The notes under the pieces are model-generated. The model worked only from the letters and a program-made list of their open reading frames with translations. It was not told the DNA's origin and ran no database searches. From an uncultured Lysobacteraceae bacterium (lineage in GTDB: Bacteria > Pseudomonadota > Gammaproteobacteria > Xanthomonadales > Xanthomonadaceae), in NCBI GenBank assembly GCA_946482565.1, contig CAMLSB010000085.1:1-7690 (forward strand): a DNA stretch of 7,690 nucleotides, in the 5' to 3' direction. How positions within the stretch are numbered: the first letter of the stretch is position 1; the number at the start of each line of letters is the position of its first letter. The translations under genes and the position numbers were made by a program. Positions 1 to 5,844 of this stretch are shown one piece after another.

Positions 1-935
1 GGCTGCCCGAAGCGCTGCTGTTCGGGATCATGGCCAAGGAATCCAACGGCAAGGTGCATGCGGGATCGCGCGTGGGCGCCGCCGGGCCGATGCAGTTCAT
101 GTACGCCACCGGCAAGCGCTTCGGCCTGGGCCAGGACGCGACCGGCTTCGACACGCGCTACGACCCGCTCGCTTCGGCGCAGGCCAGTGCGGCCTACCTC
201 AACGAGCGCATGGCCGAACTCAACGGCAACATCGAGCTGGCGCTCGCCGCGTACAACGGCGGCGAAGGTCGCGCGCGCCGCGTGTACGAGGCCAGCGGCG
301 GCCGTGGTTTCTGGGACGCGTCGGTGTACGCGCAATTCCCGGCGGAAACGCGCGACTACGTGCCGATGGTGATCGCCGCGGCGTGGCTGTACCTGCATCC
401 GAAGCGCTACGGCCTGTCGTTCCGCGACGTGGACGCGCGACTGGCGCCGCTGGTGCTGCAGAAACCGGATTCGCTGTACGGCCTGACCATCTGCCTGGGC
501 GACTACGGCACGCGCGACGGTTACCTGCGCACGCTCCGCAACCTCAATTCGCGCATCCAGGCCGACACCATGCTGCCGGCCGGGACGCAGTTGCGGGCCA
601 GCGCGCACATCGTCGGCCTGTATTCGCGCTACTGCGTGCAGGGCCCGCGCGCCATGCTCGCGCAGACGCTGCTGGCGAGCGACGCGCGAACCGCGATCGT
701 GCAGGCCGCGCCTGCCGCACCGGTCACCGAGGCGACCGCGGCGGCGTGGCCCGCGAACGCGAAATCCCCGGCGCGCCCGAAGCATTACCAGGTGCAGCGC
801 GGCGAGACGCTGAGTTCGATCGCGCGCAAGTTCCAGTGCACGCCGGCCGACCTGGCGAAGGGCAACAAGATCAAGGCGCCCGCCTATCGCATCAAGCCGG
901 GCCAGCGGCTCAAGCTCGACGCCTGCAAGCAGTAG
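1..935 (+). CDS. MltD-like membrane-bound lytic murein transglycosylase with C-terminal LysM (5' partial)
   Basis: Cleaves the MurNAc-GlcNAc glycosidic bond of peptidoglycan in the periplasm, giving 1,6-anhydro-MurNAc ends. The frame is open from base 3, so the ATG at 30 is internal and the true start, with any signal peptide or lipobox, lies upstream. Numbering from that internal Met: the SLT catalytic Glu is E4 in AKES; it is followed by the family motif VGAAGPMQFM (15-24), then ALAAYNGGEGRARR (71-84) and AETRDYVP (105-112), which match the MltD branch of family 1 lytic transglycosylases. A middle region (about 130-205) resembles the MltD linker. One LysM domain lies at about 252-296, starting HYQVQRGETLSSIA; E. 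coli MltD carries two. Four Cys (C155, C202, C270, C299) could form disulfides in the periplasm. The protein ends DACKQ at TAG 933-935. The gene converges on psd. MltD-type enzyme is likely; the exact orthologue name is uncertain. Confidence 0.93.
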   Translation, partial: LPEALLFGIMAKESNGKVHAGSRVGAAGPMQFMYATGKRFGLGQDATGFDTRYDPLASAQASAAYLNERMAELNGNIELALAAYNGGEGRARRVYEASGGRGFWDASVYAQFPAETRDYVPMVIAAAWLYLHPKRYGLSFRDVDARLAPLVLQKPDSLYGLTICLGDYGTRDGYLRTLRNLNSRIQADTMLPAGTQLRASAHIVGLYSRYCVQGPRAMLAQTLLASDARTAIVQAAPAAPVTEATAAAWPANAKSPARPKHYQVQRGETLSSIARKFQCTPADLAKGNKIKAPAYRIKPGQRLKLDACKQ

Positions 936-953
936 GGATGCAAGCAGCAGGGG
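924..953 (+). repeat. 15-bp tandem duplication across the transglycosylase stop codon
   Basis: Two adjacent 15-bp units, TGCAAGCAGTAGGGA (924-938) and TGCAAGCAGCAGGGG (939-953), match at 13 of 15 positions. A third, degenerate start (TGCA) follows at 954. The first unit contains the TAG stop; the second reads CAG at the same place. It looks like a small slippage duplication at the end of the gene. Confidence 0.7.
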
Positions 954-963
954 TGCATGCTGC
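944..963. terminator. Possible hairpin between convergent genes
   Basis: GCAGCA (944-949) and TGCTGC (958-963) can pair around an 8-nt loop. A second inverted pair, CCCGG (963-967) with CCGGG (975-979), lies beside it. There is no T-run on either side, so an intrinsic terminator is not well supported. The position, in the 51-nt gap between the ends of convergent genes, is the main argument for any termination role. Confidence 0.25.
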
Positions 964-986
964 CCGGAACCGTCCCGGGAGCCGGG

Positions 987-1829
987 TCAGGCCAGGGTCG
1001 CGAGGCGCTCGCCGAGCCGCACGGGAGACTCCGCGCCGAGGCCCGGCGCGAGCGCGGCCACGCCCGGCGGCAGCAGCACGATGACCGTCGACCCATAGTT
1101 GAAGCGTGCCATCTCGGCGAAGCGTTCCAGCACGATGTGCTGCCTGCCGTAGTCCTTCGCCGTGACCGCATCGCCATAGCGGGGGATTTCGACGCCGCTC
1201 CAGGTCGTTTCCACGCCCGAGACCAGCAGCGCGCCGACCATCACCACGGCCATCGGCCCGAAATCGCAATCGAAGTGGCACACCAGGCGCTCGTTGCGCG
1301 CGAACAGCCGCGGCACTTCGCGCACCGCCGCCGGCCCGACCGAGAACAGGCGTCCCGGCACGTGCACCGTCCGCAGCAGGCGCCCGGTCCAGGGCATGTG
1401 GACGCGGTGGTAATCGCGCGGCGACAGGTACACGGTCGCGTACAGCCCTTCGGCGAAGGGCATCGCGGCATCGGCTTCGCCGAGCAGTTCGGCGGCCGTG
1501 AACGACTGGCCCTTGGCCTGGAAGATGCGCCCGCCGTGGATCGCACCGCACTGGCTGATGCGGCCGTCCGCCGGCATCAGCAACGCGCGCGGATCGGGAT
1601 CGGGCTGGCGCGCGCCGGGCTTCAGCGCGCGGGTGAAGAATGCATTGAAGCTTTCGTAGGCATGCGCGTTGGATTCCAGCGCTTCCGACAGGTCGACCCC
1701 GAAGCGCGCCACCACCTGGTCGATGAGCCAGCGCCGCACCCGCGGGCTGCGCGAATAGGCGAGCCGCCGCGCGAGCGCCGACAGCAACCGGTGCGGGAGG
1801 ACATGGGTGACGGTGGTCAGCGCGTCCAT
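987..1829 (-). CDS. psd: Phosphatidylserine decarboxylase proenzyme
   Basis: Converts phosphatidylserine to phosphatidylethanolamine at the inner membrane, the last step of PE synthesis. The 280-residue protein fits the bacterial type I family (E. coli about 322). Conserved blocks: [20 protein letters not shown] (60-75), MPADGRIS (85-92) with catalytic D88, FQAKGQSF (103-110), YHRVHMPW (140-147) with H144, VPGRLFSV (157-164), and the self-cleavage motif YGST (245-248). By family knowledge, cleavage between G246 and S247 turns Ser247 into the pyruvoyl group, leaving a 246-residue beta chain and a 34-residue alpha chain. E. coli has LGST, so Tyr245 is a mild variation, but Gly-Ser-Thr is intact. 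The ATG at 1829 was chosen because GAAGG lies 8 nt upstream and it leaves a 19-nt gap after the SCO1 stop; the in-frame ATG at 1901 would overlap SCO1 and add only low-complexity residues. Probably cotranscribed with the SCO1 gene. Confidence 0.96.
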   Translation of the reverse strand: MDALTTVTHVLPHRLLSALARRLAYSRSPRVRRWLIDQVVARFGVDLSEALESNAHAYESFNAFFTRALKPGARQPDPDPRALLMPADGRISQCGAIHGGRIFQAKGQSFTAAELLGEADAAMPFAEGLYATVYLSPRDYHRVHMPWTGRLLRTVHVPGRLFSVGPAAVREVPRLFARNERLVCHFDCDFGPMAVVMVGALLVSGVETTWSGVEIPRYGDAVTAKDYGRQHIVLERFAEMARFNYGSTVIVLLPPGVAALAPGLGAESPVRLGERLATLA

Positions 1830-1837
1830 CGTGTGGG

Positions 1838-1842
1838 CCTTC
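1838..1842 (-). promoter_or_regulatory. Ribosome binding site of psd
   Basis: GAAGG on the minus strand, 8 nt before the ATG at 1829, inside the 19-nt gap after the SCO1 stop codon. It decides the psd start in favour of 1829 over the in-frame ATG at 1901. Confidence 0.6.
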
Positions 1843-1848
1843 GCCGGG

Positions 1849-2499
1849 TCAGCGCCGCGCTTGGGTGAGGGCGATGAGGTCGGCGGCAATGGCCTGCGCA
1901 TCCAGCCCGGCTTCGCCCGATGGCTGGATGACGCCCGCCATGCGCGCCTGCGGATCGAGCACCGCCAGCGCGGCGGAATGGTCGACGCTGTACTGGTCGG
2001 CGGGCGCGCCGGCCGGCGCCGGGACCTTCATGAACACCAGCGACAGCGAGCGCGCGAACGCCTCGAGCGCCGGGATGTCGGCGGTCGCCGCCAGCGTGTC
2101 CTTGTGGAAGGCGTGCGCGTATTCGCCGACGCGATCAGGCGTGTCGCGATCGGGATCGACCGAGACGAACAGCAGCCGCGGCCGCGTCGCCTCCGGCAGC
2201 GCGGCCCATGCCTTCTGCGCCTGGGCGAGGCGCGCGAGCGTGGTCGGGCATACATCCGGGCAATGGGTGAAGCCGAGGAAGACCAGGGTCCAGTGGCCCT
2301 GCAGCTCGCCCGGCACCAGCGGCGTGCCGTCCGATTGCTGCAGCGAGAACGCGGGCAGCACCCGCGGCTGCTCGAACAGGCGCACGACCTGCAACTGCGG
2401 CCCGGGTGCCTGCGCGGCGAAGCGGTGCTGCGCGGCCCAGAAGGCGAGGGCGGCGGCCAGCGCGGCGACCAGGACGACGAGGGTGGTCCGGTTGAACAT
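1849..2499 (-). CDS. SCO1/SenC family copper chaperone for cytochrome c oxidase assembly
   Basis: Thioredoxin-fold protein that binds copper and helps build the CuA centre of cytochrome c oxidase on the outer face of the inner membrane. The 216-residue protein has one N-terminal membrane anchor (about 5-23, [17 protein letters not shown]) with a short cytoplasmic MFNR head. The fold starts near 48 ([11 protein letters not shown]). The copper ligands are visible: FTHCPDVCP gives C80 and C84, and YSVDHSA gives H174. The family signature [10 protein letters not shown] is at 112-121. The start at ATG 2499 puts the anchor at the N-terminus and has a weak TAGG 7 nt upstream; an in-frame ATG at 2538 would add 13 residues (MAEVQVPAEVGPP) and cannot be excluded. 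It leads a unit with psd and diverges from prmB across 125 nt. No cytochrome oxidase genes are next to it here. Confidence 0.94.
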   Translation of the reverse strand: MFNRTTLVVLVAALAAALAFWAAQHRFAAQAPGPQLQVVRLFEQPRVLPAFSLQQSDGTPLVPGELQGHWTLVFLGFTHCPDVCPTTLARLAQAQKAWAALPEATRPRLLFVSVDPDRDTPDRVGEYAHAFHKDTLAATADIPALEAFARSLSLVFMKVPAPAGAPADQYSVDHSAALAVLDPQARMAGVIQPSGEAGLDAQAIAADLIALTQARR

Positions 2500-2555
2500 T
2501 GGGGGGCCTACTTCAGCTGGTACTTGAACTTCGGCCATGATAGCCGCGCCACCCC

Positions 2556-2561
2556 TATAAT
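2556..2561 (+). promoter_or_regulatory. Consensus -10 box (TATAAT) in the SCO1-prmB divergent region
   Basis: A perfect TATAAT stands out in the 125-nt gap (2500-2624), the only AT-rich spot there. No good -35 hexamer lies 16-18 nt upstream; the nearest TTGAAC (2524-2529) is 26 nt away. Transcription from here would start near 2568 and give a leader of about 57 nt before prmB. The reverse strand at the same place reads AATTATAG and could also serve SCO1. An sigma-70 promoter for prmB-aroC-asd is inferred from position and hexamer only. Confidence 0.45.
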
Positions 2562-2624
2562 TCCCGGTCCGGCGCCGTTGACCAGGCGGCCGCCCGTGGC
2601 ACACAGGACCAGGCCGACCCGATC

Positions 2625-3626
2625 ATGACCGACGAGCTCCAGACCATCATCGACCTGATCCGGTACGGCGCCAGCCGTTTCAGCGCCGCAGGCCTGACCT
2701 TCGGCCACAGCTACGACAACGCCCTGGACGAGGCCACCCAGCTCACCCTGCACGCCCTGCACCTGCCGCACGACCTGCCGCCGGCCTACGGCAACGCGCG
2801 GGTCACGCTGGCGGAGAAGGAGGACGTGCTGGGGCTGTTCCTGCGCCGCATCGAGGAGCGCGTTCCCGCCGCCTACCTGGCGGGCGAGGCGTGGTTCGCC
2901 GGGCTGTCGTTCAAGTCCGACCCGCGCGCGCTGGTACCGCGCTCGCCGATCGCCGAACTGATCGAGCGCGGCTTCGAGCCCTGGCTCGGCGGCCGCGAAG
3001 TGCGCCGCGCGCTCGACCTGTGCACCGGTTCCGGCTGCATCGCGATCGCGATGGCGCACTACAACCCCGACTGGCACGTCGACGGCGTGGACCTGTCGGA
3101 CGAGGCGCTGTCGCTGGCGCGCGAGAACGAGCAGCGCTTGCACGTGCGCAACCTGCGCCTGCTGCGTTCGGACCTGTTCTCCGCGCTGTCGGGCGAGCAC
3201 TACGACCTGATCGTCACCAACCCGCCGTACGTCACCGACGACGAGACCGACGCGTTGCCGGCCGAATACGCGCATGAGCCGGAACTCGGCCTGCGCGCGG
3301 GCCACGATGGCCTCGACCTGGCGCTGCGGATCCTGCGCGATGCACCGCTGCACCTCACCGAGGACGGCTTGCTCGTCTGCGAGGTGGGCGAGGCGGAGGA
3401 AGCGCTGGTGAAGCTGCTGCCGGAGCTGCCCCTGGCCTGGGTCGAGTTCAAGGTGGGGCAGATGGGCGTGTTCGTCGCCGAGCGCCACGACCTGGTCGCG
3501 CACCATGCGCGCGTCAGCGCACTCGTCGATGCGCGCGGGGCCGGGCCGGCCACTGCGACGCCGCGCATCGCTCCCGGCGCCGATGGCGACGGCGAAGCAG
3601 CATCCGAAGCGCCCGGCCTGTTCTGA
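2625..3626 (+). CDS. prmB: Ribosomal protein uL3 (L3) N5-glutamine methyltransferase
   Basis: Uses S-adenosylmethionine to methylate a glutamine side chain of ribosomal protein L3. The N-terminal helical domain has ELQTIIDLIRYGASRFSAAGL (from residue 4), very close to E. coli PrmB, and AAYLAGEAWFAGLSF (82-96). The SAM-binding motif I is LDLCTGSGCIAIA (130-142). The catalytic NPPY is at 199-202, followed by AEYAHEPELGL (213-223), which separates PrmB from the release-factor enzyme PrmC. At 333 residues it is about 20 longer than E. coli PrmB (310); the excess is an Ala/Gly/Pro-rich tail from about residue 300. No clear Shine-Dalgarno precedes the ATG (AGG at 2611-2613 is 11 nt away), but the N-terminal homology supports this start. 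It is followed after 15 nt by aroC, the same neighbour as in E. coli. Confidence 0.96.
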   Translation: MTDELQTIIDLIRYGASRFSAAGLTFGHSYDNALDEATQLTLHALHLPHDLPPAYGNARVTLAEKEDVLGLFLRRIEERVPAAYLAGEAWFAGLSFKSDPRALVPRSPIAELIERGFEPWLGGREVRRALDLCTGSGCIAIAMAHYNPDWHVDGVDLSDEALSLARENEQRLHVRNLRLLRSDLFSALSGEHYDLIVTNPPYVTDDETDALPAEYAHEPELGLRAGHDGLDLALRILRDAPLHLTEDGLLVCEVGEAEEALVKLLPELPLAWVEFKVGQMGVFVAERHDLVAHHARVSALVDARGAGPATATPRIAPGADGDGEAASEAPGLF

Positions 3627-3641
3627 CCGACGGCCGCGGCG

Positions 3642-4730
3642 ATGTCCAACACCTTCGGCCAGTTGCTGCGCGTCACCACCTTCGGCGAATCGCACGGTCC
3701 CGCGATCGGCTGCGTCGTCGACGGTTGTCCGCCGGGACTCGAACTCGCGCCGGAGGATTTCGTCGACGACCTCGCGCGCCGCGCCACCGGCCGCAGCCGG
3801 CACACCTCCCAGCGTCGCGAGGCGGACGAGGTCGAGATCCTGTCGGGCCTGTACGACGGCCGCACCACCGGCACGCCGGTGGCGTTGCTGGTGCGCAACA
3901 CCGACGCGCGCAGCAAGGACTACGACGCGATCGCCGAACAGTTCCGCCCTGGCCACGCCGACTACACCTACTGGCAGAAGTACGGCATCCGCGATCCGCG
4001 TGGCGGCGGCCGCGCCTCCGCGCGCGAGACGACGATGCGCGTCGCGGCGGGCGTCATCGCGAAGAAATGGCTGGCGCAGCGCCACGGCGTCGTCGTGCGC
4101 GGCTGGCTCGCGCAGCTCGGCCCGGTGGTGCCGCGCAGCGCCGATCTCGCCGCCGTCGACGCGAATCCGTTCTTCTGGCCCGATGCCGCGCAGGTGCCGG
4201 AGCTGGAAAGCTTCATGGATGCGCTGCGCAAGTCCGGCGATTCGGTGGGCGCGCGCGTCACTGCCGTCGCCACGGGCGTGCCGCCGGGCTGGGGCGAGCC
4301 GGTGTACGGCAAGCTCGATGCGGAACTCGCAGCGGCGATGATGTCGATCAACGCGGCCAAGGGCGTCGAGATCGGCGACGGTTTCGCCAGCGTCGCGCAG
4401 AAAGGCACCCAGCATCGCGACGAGGCGACCGCGGCGGGCTTCCTGTCGAACCACGCGGGCGGAATCCTCGGCGGCATTTCTAGCGGCCAGGCAGTGGTGG
4501 TGTCGGTCGCGTTCAAGCCGACCTCGAGCCTGCGGCTGCCCGGGCGCAGCCTGGACGTGCACGGCAACGAGATCGAAGTGGCCACGACGGGGCGGCACGA
4601 TCCCTGCGTGGGCATCCGCGCGGTACCGATCTGCGAGGCGATGCTCGCGCTGGTGCTGATGGACCAGGCGCTCAGGCACCGCGCGCAATGCGGCGACGTC
4701 GGCGATGTATTCCCCAGGATTCCAGGATGA
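3642..4730 (+). CDS. aroC: Chorismate synthase
   Basis: Converts 5-enolpyruvylshikimate-3-phosphate to chorismate, the last step of the shikimate pathway, using reduced FMN. The 362-residue protein has the normal length for the monofunctional bacterial enzyme. Signatures are all present: [10 protein letters not shown] (14-23) with the invariant His18, [14 protein letters not shown] (102-115) with His105, [10 protein letters not shown] (121-130), [14 protein letters not shown] (270-283), and [18 protein letters not shown] (317-334) with Asp320. The ATG at 3642 begins [19 protein letters not shown], the standard N-terminus, although no Shine-Dalgarno is visible in the 15-nt gap after prmB, so translation may be coupled to prmB. 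The TGA at 4728-4730 overlaps the preferred asd start as ATGA. Confidence 0.98.
   Translation: MSNTFGQLLRVTTFGESHGPAIGCVVDGCPPGLELAPEDFVDDLARRATGRSRHTSQRREADEVEILSGLYDGRTTGTPVALLVRNTDARSKDYDAIAEQFRPGHADYTYWQKYGIRDPRGGGRASARETTMRVAAGVIAKKWLAQRHGVVVRGWLAQLGPVVPRSADLAAVDANPFFWPDAAQVPELESFMDALRKSGDSVGARVTAVATGVPPGWGEPVYGKLDAELAAAMMSINAAKGVEIGDGFASVAQKGTQHRDEATAAGFLSNHAGGILGGISSGQAVVVSVAFKPTSSLRLPGRSLDVHGNEIEVATTGRHDPCVGIRAVPICEAMLALVLMDQALRHRAQCGDVGDVFPRIPG
4716..4719 (+). promoter_or_regulatory. Ribosome binding site of asd inside aroC
   Basis: AGGA in the last codons of aroC, 7 nt before the ATG at 4727. A second AGGA at 4724-4727 would serve the alternative ATG at 4733 with a 5-nt spacer. Both lie within the stop/start junction, pointing to translational coupling. 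Confidence 0.5.
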
Positions 4731-5767
4731 CGATGCAAGGCAGGCACGATTTGAAAGGCAGGCTGAAGGTTGCGGTGGTCGGCGCCACCGGCGCGGTCGG
4801 CGAGGTGATGCTGTCGATCCTGGCGGAGCGCAAGTTCCCGGTCGGCGAGCTGGTCGCGCTGGCGAGCGAGCGTTCCGCGGGCGGCGAGGTGGCGTTCGGC
4901 AACGACGAAGTGATGGTGCGCGACCTCGCGACCTTCGATCCCGCCGGCGTCGACATCGCGCTGTTCTCCGCCGGTGGCGACGTTTCGCGCGAGTACGCGC
5001 CGAAATTCGCCGCTGCCGGTGCCGTGGTGATCGACAACTCCTCCGCGTTCCGCCGCGACGACGACGTGCCGCTGGTGGTGGCCGAGGTCAACCCGGAAGC
5101 GCTGAAGCAGCGCCCGCGCGGCATCATCGCCAACCCCAATTGCTCGACGATGCAGATGCTGGTCGCGCTGGCGCCGCTGCATCGCGCCGCGGGCATCGAG
5201 CGCATCAATGTGTCGACCTACCAGTCGGTCTCCGGCACCGGGCGCCGCGCGCTGGAGGAACTCGGCCGCCAGACCGCGGGGCTGCTCAGCTTCCAGGCGG
5301 TGGAACCCGAGGTGTATCCAGTGCAGATCGCGTTCAACGTGATCCCGCACGGCGGCGACTTCCTCGACAACGGCTACACCAGCGAGGAAATGAAGCTGGT
5401 ATGGGAGACGCGCAAGATCCTCGGCGACGAATCGATCGGCGTGAACGCCACGGTGGTCCGGGTCCCGGTGTTCTACGGCCACTCGGAGGCGGTGTCGATC
5501 GAGACGCGCGACAAGCTCACCGCGGCGCAGGCGCGCGCGTTGCTCGAGGCCGCTCCGGGCGTGGAAGTCGTCGACGAAGCCGTCGGCGGTGGCTACCCGA
5601 CGCCGGTGACGCATGCCTCCGGGCGCGATCCGGTGTACGTCGGCCGCATCCGCGAGGACCTGTCGCATCCGCGCGGGCTGAACCTGTGGATCGTGTCCGA
5701 CAACATCCGCAAGGGCGCGGCGCTCAATGCGGTGCAACTGGCGGAGCTGGTCGCCGCGGAAGCGTGA
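4727..5767 (+). CDS. asd: Aspartate-semialdehyde dehydrogenase
   Basis: NADPH-dependent reduction of beta-aspartyl phosphate to aspartate semialdehyde, the branch step towards lysine/diaminopimelate, threonine, methionine and isoleucine. The 346-residue protein has the dinucleotide-binding GATGAVGE (19-26), the catalytic Cys139 in NPNCSTMQM (136-144), [12 protein letters not shown] (164-175), and the catalytic His252 in [11 protein letters not shown] (249-259). NPNCST places it in the shorter clade also found in Gram-positive bacteria rather than the E. coli-type enzyme. Retention of both Cys139 and His252 argues against the inactive paralogue Usg, which sits before truA in E. coli. Start choice: ATG 4727 (AGGA 7 nt upstream, ATGA overlap with aroC); ATG 4733 is possible; ATG 4688 would add an unlikely Arg-rich leader. 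Diaminopimelate supply makes it likely essential. Confidence 0.97.
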   Translation: MTMQGRHDLKGRLKVAVVGATGAVGEVMLSILAERKFPVGELVALASERSAGGEVAFGNDEVMVRDLATFDPAGVDIALFSAGGDVSREYAPKFAAAGAVVIDNSSAFRRDDDVPLVVAEVNPEALKQRPRGIIANPNCSTMQMLVALAPLHRAAGIERINVSTYQSVSGTGRRALEELGRQTAGLLSFQAVEPEVYPVQIAFNVIPHGGDFLDNGYTSEEMKLVWETRKILGDESIGVNATVVRVPVFYGHSEAVSIETRDKLTAAQARALLEAAPGVEVVDEAVGGGYPTPVTHASGRDPVYVGRIREDLSHPRGLNLWIVSDNIRKGAALNAVQLAELVAAEA

Positions 5768-5771
5768 CGGA

Positions 5772-5791
5772 GTGCGCGCGTCGTTGCGCAC
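5772..5791. other. Small inverted repeat in the asd-fimV gap
   Basis: GTGCGC (5772-5777) pairs with GCGCAC (5786-5791) around an 8-nt loop, just after the asd stop. No T-run follows, so it is a weak terminator candidate at best. Its right arm overlaps the possible -35 box of fimV. Confidence 0.25.
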
Positions 5792-5813
5792 AGGCGTGGC
5801 GGGCCGCTAGAGT
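5784..5813 (+). promoter_or_regulatory. Possible fimV promoter
   Basis: TTGCGC (5784-5789) and TAGAGT (5808-5813) are 18 nt apart, resembling sigma-70 -35 and -10 boxes with two or three mismatches each. A start 6-8 nt downstream would fall at about 5820-5822, on or next to the ATG at 5821, so any transcript would have almost no leader before that ATG and about 20 nt before the fimV GTG. Inferred from sequence only. Confidence 0.35.
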
Positions 5814-5820
5814 CCCGACG

Positions 5821-5844
5821 ATGAAGTCCGGGGGAAGGGCGTGA
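5821..5844 (+). CDS. Seven-codon leader ORF overlapping the fimV start
   Basis: ATG at 5821 opens MKSGGRA and stops at TGA 5842-5844, which overlaps the GTG start of fimV as GTGA. It may be a true leader peptide that couples translation into fimV, or the original fimV start put out of frame by one base: with G6 instead of G5 at 5830-5834, this ATG reads straight into fimV. Product function, if any, is unknown. Confidence 0.25.
   Translation: MKSGGRA

Noticed and set aside
957..1868. A 303-codon plus-strand frame opposite psd
   Set aside because: The minus-strand product matches Psd in every catalytic motif; the plus frame is His/Arg/Gln-rich with no domain.
1830..1901. Upstream ATG for psd at 1901
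   Set aside because: Would overlap SCO1 by about 50 nt and add a Pro/Ser/Lys-rich leader not seen in the family; the 1829 start has an RBS.
2508..4688. A 726-codon open frame on the minus strand opposite prmB and aroC
   Set aside because: Arg/Ala/Gln/His-rich translation with no recognisable domain. It lies antisense to two well-conserved genes and is what a GC-rich coding strand produces on its complement.
4688..4726. Upstream ATG for asd at 4688
   Set aside because: Adds an Arg-rich 13-residue leader within aroC, while ATG 4727 has a good RBS and an ATGA overlap.
3968..5791. A 607-codon minus-strand frame opposite aroC and asd
   Set aside because: Antisense to two clear enzymes; no motif, and its composition is typical of a shadow frame.
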